Below are positions 10,725 through 23,881 of a DNA stretch of 64,000 nt, in pieces (position 1 is the stretch's first letter; every line of letters starts with the position of its first letter). Location of the stretch: positions 23,482,407 through 23,546,406 of the forward strand of contig OY829539.1 of NCBI GenBank assembly GCA_963691705.1, written 5' to 3'. The position numbers and the translations under genes were made by a program. This stretch comes from Viola odorata. Taxonomy: Eukaryota > Streptophyta > Magnoliopsida > Malpighiales > Violaceae. Under the pieces are notes generated by a model. It was not told the origin of the DNA. It did not search any database and saw only the letters and a program-made list of their open reading frames with translations.

Positions 10725-11526
10725 TGTTGGGGTTAATTCCAATCGACAATCAATTTTGCGCAGCAAACAATCTTATCCAAAGAATCAATAACCCCTAGCT
10801 ATCAAACCAATCAAAAGCAATCAAAAATAACACAGAGATTTTTAACGTGGAAAACCTCAACAGGTAAAAAACCACGGGACTAAGCCAGTCAATCCACTAT
10901 ATGATGATCAATGTATACAACCAAGCAAAATCCCTATCTCAACTATAAGAATTATCTGACATACACTATTATCACCAATAGTGTCAATCAAACAATCTAA
11001 TCAATCAATCCGAGAAAAACAAGAGATATGAGAATAGAGAACCAAAACCAGATTTTCACTGCTTCAATCGGGGCAGTATTTCTACCACATCGGGCAAATT
11101 CTCATCGATCCAAAGATTGAAGAACCAGAAATCATGCACCTTTTGTCCAAATTTCACCCCGATCCAACGGTGAACGACGTCGTTGCGACGATTCTCCCGC
11201 AGCTGCATAGAGTTTGGCGAAATCTGTTTTCTCTCTTCTCTCACAGGGTGCTCAAATCCTCTCACAATATCTCAGGATGCTCAATAGCAGTCCTAATTAA
11301 TTCTCTTGTCTGTCTCTTGCCTCACAACCTAAGCCACCACTCACCTTTTATAATGGTTTGCAATTGCAAACCTAATTGCACTAGGTGTAGGAAACCTAAA
11401 CCACCTCTAACTCTCTTTCTTTTTTCTTTTTCTTTCTTAACCTAAATCAAACAATTACATGTGACACCAATTGGGCTATGCCCACAACAAATCTCTCCTT
11501 CAGCTAATATGAGCTGGACTCCAACA
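10725..11526 (-). repeat. Copia 5' LTR
   Basis: 802 bp, TG...CA ends, partner of 8635-9443. The TATA-like ATTATAAAAGG on the minus strand lies near 11345-11355. Confidence 0.93.
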
Positions 11527-14500
11527 AAAGTCACATCCAGATTAGTCATACCCAATGTTAAGTATCTTTGAGCTATATATATATTGTATAAGAAGTCAAT
11601 ATTAAGATCGAAAAGAATGATAGTATATAAAAAGAAAGGTATGTAACTCATTGGTTGTTTTGAAGTATAAATAGATATTCGAATTTAGGTTCGAATCCCA
11701 CCTCCACTTATAAAAAAAAAGAGTTAAAATAATAAAAATTGGGGTGAATTATACAAGTAATTAGCAGTTGGGGTGATAATTAAGGATTCAAGATTTTCAA
11801 TTTTTAACAAAGAATAATTCTGAAAGCTTTGGTTAATTAATTCTGTCCTGCCCAAATATGGAACATTGATGGTGATGTATTAGATGTCTAATTGTTGTCA
11901 TTATAGGTCATTATCTGGTTGCATTTCATTTTCGTTGGGCAAGAACAACAGTAATCAAATGCAAAGCAATCTAAAATCCAACAAATATCAATCAAAATCA
12001 ACATCGATCGTGAATCGACAATTAAAGAAGATACGTGGAGTCTTAATTAACTATGCTGCTTTTAATTTTTTTTTTTGTCTCTATTATGCTTTTCCTAATG
12101 CAATGTTGCTTGAAAGATAGTGTATGCACCCCATTCATGGACCAAAAGATGAATGATTGGCATGTTGTATCAAACTAAGACATGCCTTTCTTAATCTTTT
12201 TGATAGCTTAGGGCATGTATAACAACCCTTTTCATGTGTCTAATTGTGCAATCAAAACCCCACTAACAATAACTTGTCATGATCTGATGTGTAGTTGTAA
12301 GTAGTTTTCAAATATTTTTTTTCTAGTCGCAACTTTAATTTTGCTTCACATAAACTTAATAAATTAGCTATGTTTGGAGTAAATTTAAATAAAGGAATAA
12401 CCCGAGACAAATTTTACCTATTATTATTCGTGATTTTATTCCCAGTTTAGTGAAGCACCTATTACTATTTTTTTTTTAAATTCACAGATAAACATAATAA
12501 ACAAAAAGTTAACGATAAATGATGCCTATTTTATGGACGAGAGAAAAAAAAGTTCCACAATGATCAAAAAAGAACGTAGAAATAAAATTATTGATCCTAA
12601 TCCCCAAACTCCTTATCGGTGAAAACACTCTTCTACCCGTGAGTATCTCAATTTTGCTACTAGTACAATAAAATATATATATATATATCTATCGGTACTC
12701 TTTTTTTATACAAATATATATAATAATTTTACAAGCATCTGACACACCTTTTTTAAGATAAGTTTTAAGCGCTCAACCAATTCATGTTTCATAAATAAAC
12801 ACTTAAATAAGCTATTAAATACAATAATAATGTAAATGAACTAATAAACACAATTTAAAAAAATTAATGCTTCTGCGAGTATATGAAGAAGGTGAAGATG
12901 AACGATTGATTCCTTTGACCTTGACAATAGATCAATTGACCTCGATAATTGAAATTTGCGGGAAAAAAAACATGGTTTCCTTGTAATGATGGACAACTTA
13001 AAAAAAAATATATTGAACAAGAACAAAACGGAAACGAGACGTCGTGATGTACCGATTGATATTTGACATATATCACCAATATAAACTAAAATAAAAACTA
13101 GAAGAGAACTACTAAGAAAATTTTCATCTCATTTTTAGTACTGCCATAAGTATTTTGATCATACCAACCGAGCAAAATAAGATTGATAATATTATTTGGT
13201 ACACCACTGTGTATAGATGGGGAGAGGTATAGAATATATGCATAACTTGTTATTATTTTGTATCAGCTAATAATTTTGTAATAGATAATTAATTTGACAG
13301 AATTAGATTTTACCAATTATGTGTTTTCTTTACCATAATTAAATTAAAGTGTATTAAAAACCATATTAATCTTAGTAAAAAAAGTAAATAAATTAAAGTT
13401 AAGATGATGAAATTTCTTGCATATTTCATAATTTTCAAAATTTTGTAATTAAATTTGAATTTCTATCTTTCTTAATTAAAAAAATTAGATTATTAATTAA
13501 TCAAGTAGAAATGAACTTCAAAATAGTATGAAAATTTGAAAAGTCAAGGGGCTTTCTTCATTTGGCGAACAATTTGAGCGACAGTGAAACAATGGAAATT
13601 CAGAAAACCGAAGCATGACCTAAAGTAGATTATTGAAAATGAACAAAAAAACACAAAAGATGAAGTTAAAATGACCTAAATTATTTTGTATGAAGAGAAA
13701 AAAATATACATTTATTAAGCTAGCACTTAATTTTAAAATTATTACTAAGTTTTTACTTTTTAAGAAAAAATTGTTTTCAAACACTTTAAATTGCATTCCA
13801 CTTAATTACAATCGTTTGTACACAATAAAATTTCATGTATTGGATTATAAAATGCGCTAATTTTGTAGCACGAATTTTCTGATTAACAAGTTATATAAAG
13901 ATAAGGGTCACTTGGACTCGATGGATTTGAACTTGGATTTTCAACCTTGAGACCTGAATCTGGAGTTTTAGCCTTGAGACTTGGATACTTGGAACTTGGA
14001 TTTTCAGCATGGAGACTAAGATGTGGATTCCAGCCTTGAGATATTATATATTTTTATACTATATTATTTTGTAAACATTTAATTAAATATATTTATTTTC
14101 TTGATTTTCTATTACATTTATAAATAATATATATTGGAATAAAAGTTATTTTTTATTTATATTATTCCAACTCGTAACTGAGATTAAATTAAATATTTTC
14201 CTAATATTACATTTCACAAATATGTAATCCATCACAAGTTAATTAATACTTAAATTCCAAACTATCATTCTCCTACTCATACTCATACCCTATTCCGGGA
14301 GAGATTAGGGGGTGTTAGTTTTTTGTGTTTGGTTAGAATTTAAGTTTCCCCGTAAAGTAATATGACTATGTTTGTTTTATAATTGAGAATCCTAAAGGAA
14401 AGTAAAAAAAGTTACTATTTTATTCTAGTCTTTATTTGTGCTTTTTGTTATTTTGTTTATAGTAGACGTCTAATTATTTTTTTCTATATATACTTTATCA

Positions 14501-17500
14501 TGAATTTTCTTTTTATTTAGCTGTTTATCTTTCAACAATGAAAATATCAAATAAGTTTTCAAATTCTTCATTACTGCAAGGGGTTGGTTGACAGGTAGAT
14601 TAAAAAATTTAAGTTTATGAACCTTTTTTATCCAACCTTTACAGTATATGTGCTCTATCCTTGCTCTTTTATTTTTTCTGACTAACAAGTTTACTTTGTG
14701 GCTATAATTTTTTTGCAGGTTAAGAACATGACAAATGACATAATCTTCATATTAAAATCTTTAAAAATTATAGCAATGCAATCTTCTTTTAAGAAGGATA
14801 GTAAATATGTTTGAATTATATCACTAGGGTAAAAAATTACACTAGTGGTCAATGTACGTATTAATCTTCCTCGAATAATAGAAGATAAGCTTGAATCACC
14901 ACCTAGTGAGAAAAATCACATCGAGGTCAAGGTATAATGTAATCTTCTTTTAGAAAAAAATTGAAAATACTTCTAAACTTTATTAAAACAAATGAAATGT
15001 TTAGCCCTAAAGTATAATACTTTATTTAATCTAGTCCCTAAATTATAATACTTAGTTTAATTTTATTTTTATATAGGTTGAGGATGATGACGTAGCGATT
15101 TTGTGCCCATGTGTGCCATGTAGAGTTTTTTTTAAAAAAATTTGATTTTTTTCTGAAACTTAAAAAAGATTTAAAAAATAATCTGCAACTTAAAAAATGT
15201 ATCATAAATTTTTGAAAAATTAAAAAATGTAGCAAATTTTTTTTAAAAAAATCTGAAACATAAAAAAGGAGGAAATTCTAGAATACATTTAAAATTTAAA
15301 TATTAAAAAATCTAAAACTAAAAATATAACATATATACAAAAAAGTGTAAAAGTAATTAATAAAAAAATGGGAACTAAACTAAGAGAGAAGGGAACAATT
15401 TTTTTCTTTCTTTCTTAGAATAGTGATAGTATGAGGGGACAAATATGTAATTTAAGAAAGAAACTAACTTTCTTTATATTAGAGAATTACTCTCCCCATC
15501 CCTCTAGTTAAGCAATCATTTTCCCCCATATTTGAGAAAGTGAGGGGGTCACATCCAACTTTTCTTGTTGCAACCAAACGCAATAAAACTCGAAATTTCA
15601 GATTCTCGAGTCACTTTTCTCCTTGATTCCGTCAACTAAACGTTACCTAAACCTCAAACCTCATATATTCTTAATTATACATATATGTAGTCTACGTACA
15701 TGTAATTTCTTAATTATACAATTCATTATGATTGTAAATATTTTTATTAATTCAAGTAATTAAACTCCAAACTTTCTTACTCGTATCTCATACTCATACC
15801 CTATATCCTAAACTCAAAATCCATACTCTATACCTAAAACTAATCAAGCCTCGTATATAATTATAGCTAATAACATTGTAATTGCTTAATTAGTAATTTC
15901 ATTATTTATCTAAATATTTTCATTTACAATTACATATTAATTATTTTAAAAATAATTAATTACTTAAATCCTAGAAAACACGCAGTACCCTAAACTTAAA
16001 TCTTATAGCCATACCCTAATCCTCAGACCTCAAACCTAATTGTATATATAGAATTTAGTAAACATGTAATTTAGAATTAGTAATTTTATATCTTATTTAA
16101 AATTAATTAATATATTAATTACTAGTTAAAATTAATTAAATCATATATTAATATATTTATATAATAAAATACAAACTAATTAAATTGTGAGAATAAAACT
16201 CTGAAAATAACAATATATTTTTTTGATGAATTTTCTCGTCGATAACATGTGAACCAAGATGTTGATGCCCCTATCTAATTTTAGATTTGGATTTGAATTT
16301 GAAATTTTTTTCTTTTAAAGTCCAAATTCCGTATATGTAGTACTAGTTACAGTGATTACGAATTTATATGAAATAACTTATTCACTATATATAAATTAAT
16401 TTGTCAGTAAGTAGTTTGACAAATTGAGTAATGGTAATTTGGTGTTGCTAAGGTTGCACACCAATTATTATTTTTCATCTTTTTAAAACATTCAAGAATC
16501 GAAATTCAATTTTAAAATAATCGAGATATCCAATGATCGAACCAATTTAAACGGATAATCAATCAAACAATATTTGATTTAACCGACTTTAAAAATTAAC
16601 CGTTTATATTAATCCGTTCAATCTAAATATTTGAAATAAAATAATCGACTGGAAAAGTTATCCCAGTATTAACACCCCTAAGTATAAGTGCCTATTAATC
16701 AGCACCATTTTCTGGTTTGGAAATTACGCAGGTCATGTGTGTTGCTGAATGAAAGATCTATATCTACATTGGTTTAAATAAATGAATAAAAGTCAAACAA
16801 TTTTAGGTTCATCTAATACAACCCTTGGATAATTTACCTGGGGATTTGTGCCATCTCCTCCCTCGGCAATTTAACTACCATTTTAAAATATAAACTTTCC
16901 TTTAATTTAATTTCTAGAATATCTTCTTATAATTAGTAAGATATTTATTACCCGGTATATTTGCACACAAAAATTGGTATGTGTATCTTGTTATGTTTTG
17001 TAATAATTAAAATCTTTAAAAGTTAATTTTTTATTAAAATATTCACATGTTATATTTTTATACGTGGAGTTATAGTTCAACTAATGTATATTGTCTTTAT
17101 GAAGTAAGTTAGATTCCTACTATTGTAATGATAATTAATAACAATAATATAATCATTTTTTTTCAAAAAAAAGAATCACATGTTATTCTTCTTGTATAGA
17201 GAAATACCGAATGATGTAACAATTACAACTTTACCATTTATAGTTGTTAAAATTTTTAAAAATGCAAAAAATTAAAGTTCATCATAAATATGGTAGATTC
17301 ATGTCACTGAAAAATAAAAATAAACTAATAATTAAGAAAAAATGGATAAGAAACGAAAAAAAATCATAAAGATTGTAAAAGAAAAAATTAAATCAATTTC
17401 TTTTATTTCCGTAGGTCATATCATACTTGTTATATCTTACCCCTAGCTTTTATGTTCTTTAATTTTTTTTAAAGTTTTTCTAACTATTATAAAAATCAAA

Positions 17501-18171
17501 ATTTTAAATTTTAAAAAATTATATAATTTAAATTGCAAGTTTTAAAACTATAACATCAAAAATAATAATTTTAAAAATGATCTACTCAAGAAAAATTTAA
17601 AAATAGATTTTTATGTTGAAGAAAGAAAAAAGCAGTAGAGGACACTGAATGAGAAAATTGATTTAAAAGATTTCAGAAACTTAAATAAAGGGAAAAAAAT
17701 AAAAATAAATGCTATAGACGCTGTAAAATTGCCGAGGAGAGGCACATTTCACTGATAGTTATTTCTATTTTTACTCTTATAATCATGACTAGAGATTTTT
17801 TTCCCCTTCTTATTTTATAAAATTATAAATGAAATGTTAGCTAAATAATTAGGAGGGAGTTTTAAGGAGTCATGTGTCAACCATTAATGTAGTGGGTGGC
17901 GTTCAAGTTATAATCTAACCTCAACATCATCAAATTTCAAAAAAAGAAAAAACATCCAACATCATAAAAATAAAATATACGAATCAGCTTATGATTTAAC
18001 TAGTTAATGTACGTAAGATTATTAGATTCAATTACAGATACTGTAAAATAAAATAAACGCGTACAATGGGTAATGAAAAAAAAAATTCATATGAAAAAAG
18101 ATGGCAAATGTGAACATAAAAAATAGGCAAAATTTCCCTTATTATTATTATTATTATTATAATTATTTTAA
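11527..18171. other. AT-rich intergenic DNA, no gene recognised
   Basis: Only short, unrecognisable ORFs are present on either strand. Visible simple structure: (AT)n near 12672-12690; degenerate repeats of a CTTGGATTTTCAGCATGGAGAC-like phrase at 13910-14040 (short unit near GAGACTTGGA); degenerate CTGAAACTTAAAAAA repeats at 15150-15270; and CTCATACTCATACCCTA phrases at about 14275 and 15785-15810. No coding domain, LTR pair or convincing inverted-repeat element was found. Confidence 0.6.
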
Positions 18172-18173
18172 TA

Positions 18174-18433
18174 CTCCCTCTCTTTACTTTTAATTGTCAC
18201 TTTCCTACGGATTTTTACTATTCATAATATTTGTCATTTTATCTTTTCCGAAGTATATATTTTGTGCAAATGACAATTTTTTTTTATGTATCAACCCAAT
18301 TTGATGATGATGTGGTAATTTGAGTGGAAATTAGGAGTAAAAATGAAACAATGTGGAATAAAATAAGATCAAAGATCATTGTCCTACGAATTTTTACTAT
18401 TTCAAAACGTCGTTTAAAAGTAAACGGAGGGAA
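18174..18433. mobile_element. Stowaway-like MITE (Tc1/mariner type), 260 bp
   Basis: The left terminus CTCCCTCTCTTTACTTTTAA and the right terminus (minus strand TTCCCTCCGTTTACTTTTAA) form a terminal inverted repeat of about 20 bp matching the Stowaway CTCCCTCC consensus. TA flanks both ends (18172-18173, 18434-18435). There is no ORF. A subterminal GGATTTTTACTATT repeat is mirrored near the right end. It shares its whole interior with the copy in the GDSL intron. Confidence 0.92.
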
Positions 18434-18435
18434 TA

Positions 18436-20099
18436 TCTTACAGTGTCATTTATTTTTATTATTTTATTTTTGATTTGAAAAAAAGTGGAGTTCCATTCCT
18501 TTAGCATTTGGTTGGTGTCGCTCCACCTACCAAACTTGTACACGAGAACTGTAAAACTATTAGATTTACGTAGCTCAACCAACAATTCCAGCAAACCCGT
18601 AAGAAAAAAAAAGACAATAAATTCAGTAGTTAATTTCATCAAGACAGATGTTGTTAAATCAAGAACTTGATATAAAAATGTTCATTCGTACGAGCAAAGT
18701 TTATTTAAACTAAACACTAGGCCTATGATTTATCACCAGTTATCATGTTACCTGCAATTCATATAACTTGAAATTCTGTACAGTGTACTATACTTAGACT
18801 ATAGAATATAGACACTAGTCTACATCATATTGTCTCGCGTTGAAAATTGTCTGCCATTTCCCTAGATGATCACGATGTATTAATGCAAATTAATGTGCTT
18901 TATTATATGGCAATAATTTGGTACCCTCAATTTTTTTGATCTGACAAATAGTTCAGGGATAGTATGGTAAAATCAAACAGCGAAGTTCTATAAAGTTTTA
19001 AAAATTAAAATAAAATTTCAAATCAAATGTCAATTTTTTCAGTGTAGGTTTAAGTAGCCACTTGCTTGTCTTGGCCAAGCATCTCTGAAGGCCGACAGGC
19101 AACACTCAAGATGCAACAAAAACTAGAAAAACAGAGAATTAAATGGGGTGGGTTATGTTCCATCTACTCCCAAGCTCACTAAACTAATTCCCACTTATTT
19201 AGGTAAACCAAGCACTTTGGATCAATTAATTTTTATTATTATTATATAAAGGTAAAGTAATATTTGATCTAGTGACATTTTTCTAGGGTGAGAGTATCTT
19301 TTTTCAATTTCTTTGATATTTTCTCTATTTTTTTATTTTGTAATAAAAATTAAATTCATTCGAATATTGTTAGACTTCAAAAAGATAAAGTTAACTTAAA
19401 AACTTAAAATGGTGACTTTATAATTAAAGTTATGGAAGGGACCACCTTCTTGGTTTTGGAAAATTAGTCCAATTTTTATTGGGAGCCGAAAGGTAAGTTG
19501 AAGTGTTCTTGGATCGATCTTGATCCACTATCCAACATTTATAGAACACAACAAAGAAACCACAAAGATTAGCTGGATGAGAAATCAATGTTGCCAACCA
19601 CTTCCAATCCAGAGCAACACATCGATCATACATTGTTTTTTTTTTTTTTGAAAAAAAATAAGATAAAGAATGATGCGGTCCAGTGCAGAGAATGGGATGA
19701 CCATAATTAACTATGACTCGAGCCACTTTTTCAGGCTCTTCAATTGCTGGAATGAGGTGCTCAAATTCTATGCAAAGTACTTCCTACGTAGTAAAGATTT
19801 CAGCTTTACCCTATTTTGTTCCTATTCTACTTTGTCCTCCTAGTAACTTGTAAGTGCAAGAATCCAAAAATCTGAATGTACATCGTGGAGACCCCATCAA
19901 AATTCCATGGAAATTAATTCTGGTGAATAATTAATTTACTGTTGAATCAACCAAGAAAATCAAAAAATAAGTTTAGGGCGACAAAACAATGAGAAAACAA
20001 TTCCTCAAAGCTGTGATGGAAGCTGTCTGGAAATTTCCTGAAAGGATTTTTAGTTCAAGAGATCGATTGATAATCCTAAGATTGAGGTTAGCGTAGTTC
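18436..20099. other. Intergenic DNA, nothing recognised
   Basis: AT-rich sequence with short open frames and no domain. A T-rich homopolymer lies at 19636-19650. The composition becomes less AT-rich after about 19430, approaching the retrotransposon nest; the exact outer edge of the nest is not resolved. Confidence 0.5.
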
Positions 20100-20533
20100 T
20101 GTCTTTTGGCATGTTGGCTGGTACGGTTCCTTCGTTCTTAAGCAACTTGTGGGTTACCGAGGACATGCGGAGCCCAGGGGCCGACGCATCAAATGGATAA
20201 GCGGCGTATTAAATGTTCTCACATCCGTCATAAATGTAGCACAGGAGGTGATCATTGTCCTTGATCTACGCATGCCACGTGGAGTCCGTATGTGTAGTCT
20301 AGGCTACCGTTGATAGTAAATACCGGTAGGTGTAGTTGAGACCTCCCAGTTTATGAAGAGTTGTAGCTGGTAATGTACCCTTGAGAGACTCTGCCGGTAT
20401 TGCCTTGTCAGATAGGAAGTAAGGGTACCGGTATCATACATGCTTACCGGTTGTCTCCTTGGTCATCTGGAAGCTAGGTTACCAGATCTATAAAATGACG
20501 AAAATGCCCCTGGTGTATCTTTATGTATTATCA
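20100..20533 (-). repeat. Left LTR of element H (3' LTR), approximate start
   Basis: On the minus strand the region begins TGATAATAC at 20533, resembling TGATAACCA at 61061 of the right LTR. Both continue with a related GGCATYTYCGYCAT phrase. Immediately right of both ends is the same AAGCCCAAC...TTTACCAAGG sequence. The other boundary is a guess at a TG near 20100. Confidence 0.45.
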
Positions 20534-20755
20534 GAAGCCCAACCGAAAATGAGCTCGAGTGTTTACCAAGGACTTCCAGTACTCTGTCGGGCATGGTTGG
20601 CACTTTCTTTCATGGATTCCCGGTAACTCTTGCCATTAATATACCCTTGTGGCGCAATAATCACTAGCCTATGGGTGAAGCGACGTGGCGCTTTCTCGTC
20701 CGCGCATTTAAGGGAGCCGTTGGGAACTGAAACGTTAAAGCATCGCTTCGTTTGC

Positions 20756-21680
20756 TGATAGTGTGTATTTTATACATTTTTTATCTCATTTTCTAGTCCA
20801 CTTTTGATCTTGATGCTACCGATTTGCGTCCGTTTCCTTCCTTTTTACAGATTTGGACTTGGAGAAGGAAAATTGCAGAAACACACATTTTCAGCCGGAT
20901 TCTAACGAACATCGAGCGTCAAGGCCTCGCTGCTCATCGCTCATAGACGCTGAGGAGCTATCGACAAAAATAGGAAATTTTTGAAAGAAGAAATCCAGCG
21001 AATTTGATAATTTATTCCCGCGATCCTCCATTTAAGCAAAAGATCTATTTCCATTTTATGTAATTCTCTTAGATTTAGGATTTCCCCTTTTTATATTTTA
21101 TATTTTTAGAATTTTCTTATTTTGTAATTTTCCTATAAAACTCTAGGATTTTAGGGTTTTGGGGGTGCATCTTTTCCACCAAACTTTCTTCCACTTTCTC
21201 CTCCGGCGCCCCCATTCCCGTTTTGTAATAAATCGGAGCTTTGCTCCGGCCGGTAATATTCAAGAGTTTTTCCATATTCTTCTTTTCTTTCAATTATGCA
21301 ATTTAATTATTTCGTTTGCTATACTGTTAGCATGAGCGACTAAGTTCTCCCTTCTTAGCAAAGGTAATTCGAAGGTTGCTCAGTATAGTTAAGAGGTCAA
21401 ATCAAGTTTAATAAACTCCATTTTGTATTTGCTTACTTGCCGTAATCTCGTCAATTTATCTAGGGTTAATTAGAAGCTTGATCAACTATTAATTAAACCT
21501 AGGTAATTACAGTCGTCTTTGTAGTAATAGCTAACGTGAGGCTACAAAGTAGAGTAGACAACTAGTTTAGAGTCATCACGTCGAACTGGAGCAGTTGGCG
21601 TGTGATTTTCATTAATGAATATAGTAATTGCCTCTTGCCACATGTACAGTTCCTATTGGATCTTCGAACAATCGCAGGAG
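20756..21680 (+). repeat. Family-X LTR fragment X1
   Basis: It starts TGATAGTGTGTATTTTATAC, matching the starts of X2 and X3. The same ordered landmarks follow: TAGGGTTTTGGGG, GGAGCTTTGCTCCGGCCGGTAA, a TTCTCCCTTCTTAGCARAGG phrase, CTAACGTGARGC. It lies within the plus-strand promoter region of H. The last third of X2 has no counterpart, and I could not find a matching target duplication, so the right edge is uncertain. Confidence 0.6.
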
Positions 21681-21694
21681 AGCCTCCCCTTAGG

Positions 21695-21704
21695 TATAAA
21701 TAAA
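21695..21704 (+). promoter_or_regulatory. TATA box of the H antisense ORF
   Basis: TATAAATAAA stands 225 bp upstream of the ATG at 21929, followed by a pyrimidine-rich leader. A similar TATAAATA precedes the plus-strand ORF at 61261, so the two antisense genes share promoter architecture. Confidence 0.5.
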
Positions 21705-21928
21705 TTTTTCTCTTTCTAACTTTGTCTTCATTCTCATTTTTATCGCAACTTCTGCTCTCACAAACCCTCTGCTTTTCCAAAAACCCTTTATTTTCTCTAC
21801 ATTCAGTGGCTGCTCTCCGATTAACTTTTGATCATCATCTGTCGGTCAAATTTCAAGGTATTCTCCATTTTTGGCGTCTTCAATTTTACGGTTTAGCTAG
21901 TATTTTTCCATTTTTCCTTCTATTTGCC

Positions 21929-22115
21929 ATGGCTCGTTCCATTTTCAAAGCCACAAATGGGATGGACCAGACTCCATCACTCATCACCGATGAGGCCGAA
22001 CTGGCGTCTGCTTTGGCCAACTGTCGCGTAAGCCTTCCTAAAGACCACCGAGTGATGGTTGCCAGAGACAATGTCAGACTCAACAGTTCTATAGAGGGAA
22101 CTCGACGAATCTTAT
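21929..22115 (+). pseudogene. H antisense ORF, N-terminal part (before X2)
   Basis: It begins at ATG 21929 with MARSIFKATNG and reads through to the X2 insertion point at 22115. The next part of the same ORF resumes at 23697 (after the X2 LTR) and again at 56361 (after element B). The product would be a plant retrotransposon protein of the Transposase_28 (putative gypsy-type) class, found as an additional ORF in Tat elements; its function is unknown. Removing X2 does not restore one frame, so small indels have also accumulated. Confidence 0.65.
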
Positions 22116-23696
22116 TGATAGCATGTGTTTTATGCATGTTTTTCTCTTCATTATTATTCTTATTCCTAGCGTGATACTGCTGATTTTCCCTTGTTTCCAT
22201 CTTTATTGCAGATCTAGGATAAAAGAGAGGAATACCTATGCTTTTTGGATGGTATTCTGCGAATCTCAAAGCAGTGAGGCCAAGACACCCATTTCGTCGT
22301 CGAGCCCTGGGCAATATTTCCTGGTAAAAGCTTAGTTGTTGTGCTTCCACGTGTCCACCTTACTGGCTTCCAGAAGATTCCATGTGCTTCTAGAATATTC
22401 CCTCGCTACTGATCAAGTCGTCTTGCCCTAGAAGTTTTCGTCTAAGCCTCGACGACCAAAGAGAAAGATTCCCAAAAGATCTGCACGGGATTCCATGCAG
22501 ATTCCTCCTAGCATATTCCAAAATGTACTCTCTCTTAGCTGGATTTTGTCCTCTTATGAGCAAGAGAGTATTTAAACCTTTAGTTTTAGGGTTTTGGGGA
22601 CATCTTGTAAATATTTTCTACTTTCTTCTTTTGGGGAGCCGTCTCTTTTTCTCTTCTCCCCCTTTTGGGTGGTGGCTGAGATCTCTATTTCCAGCAGCCG
22701 TTGTAATTAACCGAAGCTTTGCTCCGACCGGTAACATTTAATAGTTTTCCTTTTTCTTGTTCTTCTTCTTTTATGCAATCTTTCTTTTCTTATTTTGTTT
22801 ATTTATTTTGTGGTATGAGTAGCTAGATTCTCCCTTCTTAGCAGAGGTATTTTGAGGGTTGCAAAAGTCTAGTTAAGAGGCCAAATCTTTCTTCATATAT
22901 TCTTATTGCTGTATTTGCTTGCTTGCCGGTTTCTTGTCAATTCGTCTAGGGCAAGTTAGGAGCCTAGCTAACTAATAACTAGACCTAGATGATTACTGTC
23001 ATTTCTTTGGTTATAACTAACGTGAAGCCTTAGAATAGAGTAAACACTAGACGGATTATCATTAGCTTGGTCTGTTCTGTCTGGGGCAAGTGAGCGATTA
23101 GGGCGGTGTCGCGAGCCTGACAAACTGAGAGGCGTCTAACCCTAGATGTGTCTTTCCTCATCTTAATGGACGCTTTGAGTATTGCCTCCCCGCCTTATGC
23201 CTGGGAGGACGACGAAGTGTCAAGGCTGCCTCATATGTGAAAACGGGGGGTAGCTTCTCTTACGAAGGAAAGCAGGGGGGCTAAACGTACCTGTCCCCTA
23301 TAGAACGTCTATGGCATAAGAATAGAATATTTCAGCGCTGATGATTGTCTTGCCCTCGACGAAACCCGAGATGATACCTTTGCTAAGATTTTCTCTCATT
23401 TGACTTTACCTCGTTTACTTTCTTATTTGCTTTTGTTTATAATGGTTATTCCGTTTACTTTATTATTTCTGTCATTATTAGCTGTCTTGCCCTCGATCAC
23501 TTTTGGTTAACCAGTTTAACCAACAAACCCACCCATTATTTCTTTTATTGTTTTAATTTGTATCTGGCCTTGTCTAGTGTATGCCTTCACCATTCTCTAT
23601 GGATCGAACCTCTTGCCATTGTCTTCAATCTTTTTTGTTGCATGTGATAAGTTGTAATTATTTTTGAGTGTTTCGACAGCACATCACTTATACATA
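22116..23696 (+). mobile_element. Solo LTR X2 (Ty3/gypsy-like family X), 1581 bp
   Basis: It begins TGATAGCATG and ends CAGCACATCA. The perfect 5-bp duplication CTTAT flanks it at 22111-22115 and 23697-23701. A TATA-like TATTTAAACC lies near 22570. No internal region or second LTR is present, so it is a solo LTR left by LTR-LTR recombination. It interrupts the H antisense ORF. Its last 75 bp are also present in the duplicated block 52742-53001. Confidence 0.88.
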
Positions 23697-23881
23697 AAGA
23701 TGTTCTAGTACGGGTTCCATTTCCCCCTCCACGAGATGGTTCAAGATCTTCTGCTCACCTTCTCTTTGAACCCGGCCCAAATCTCTCCACCATCATGGGG
23801 GATTATCTACACCTTCAACAAGATTTGTGAGGTTAACGGTATCCCACCTATTGTCAAAATATTCTGGTTATTCTTTCAACT
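23697..23881 (+). pseudogene. H antisense ORF, central part (Transposase_28-like), before element B
   Basis: The reading frame gives HKDVLVRVPF, then after a one-base shift in a C-run MVQDLLLTFSLNPAQISPPS and an aromatic/hydrophobic stretch ending FFQL. This matches the Transposase_28 signature of an FPLHP-like start, then 'L..aQl.PnsW...' and 'FFql'. The frame is cut at the B insertion site (CAACT, 23877-23881) and continues at 56361. A second copy of this piece lies at 52817-53001. Confidence 0.75.

Larger units (their letters stand above)
8635..11526 (-). mobile_element. Ty1/copia element, internally deleted (gag plus pol stub only)
   Basis: Two direct LTRs (8635-9443 and 10725-11526) start TGTTGG and end CCAACA. 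In the minus orientation the right LTR is the 5' one. It is followed by an initiator-Met-type primer-binding site and gag, and a polypurine tract precedes the left LTR. The internal region is only 1281 bp, so integrase, RT and RNase H are missing. Flanks are AAAGA (8630-8634) and AAAGT (11527-11531), a 4/5 match for a 5-bp target duplication. It could move only with help from an autonomous relative. Confidence 0.9.

Noticed and set aside
13910..14040. Repeated 'CTTGGAnTTTnAGCnTnGAGAC' phrases suggesting a CRISPR-like array
   Set aside because: The phrases are degenerate, irregularly spaced and in plant nuclear DNA; no spacer/repeat structure.
14300..15660. Possible TIR element (GTTTGGTT-like left end, AACTAAAC/AACCAAAC right end)
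   Set aside because: The ends match over fewer than 10 bases, with no target duplication or transposase.
14275..16040. ACCCTA-rich phrases resembling interstitial telomere repeats
   Set aside because: Only isolated, imperfect CCCTA units spread over 1.7 kb, with no tandem TTTAGGG array.
19430..19726. 98-codon minus-strand ORF near the nest edge
   Set aside because: Contains a homopolymer-encoded Lys run and no recognisable motif or splice context.
20756..21680. X1 as a complete solo LTR with target duplication
   Set aside because: The 5 bases before it (TTTGC) do not recur after any CA near the expected right end, and the last third of the LTR is missing, so it is kept only as a fragment.
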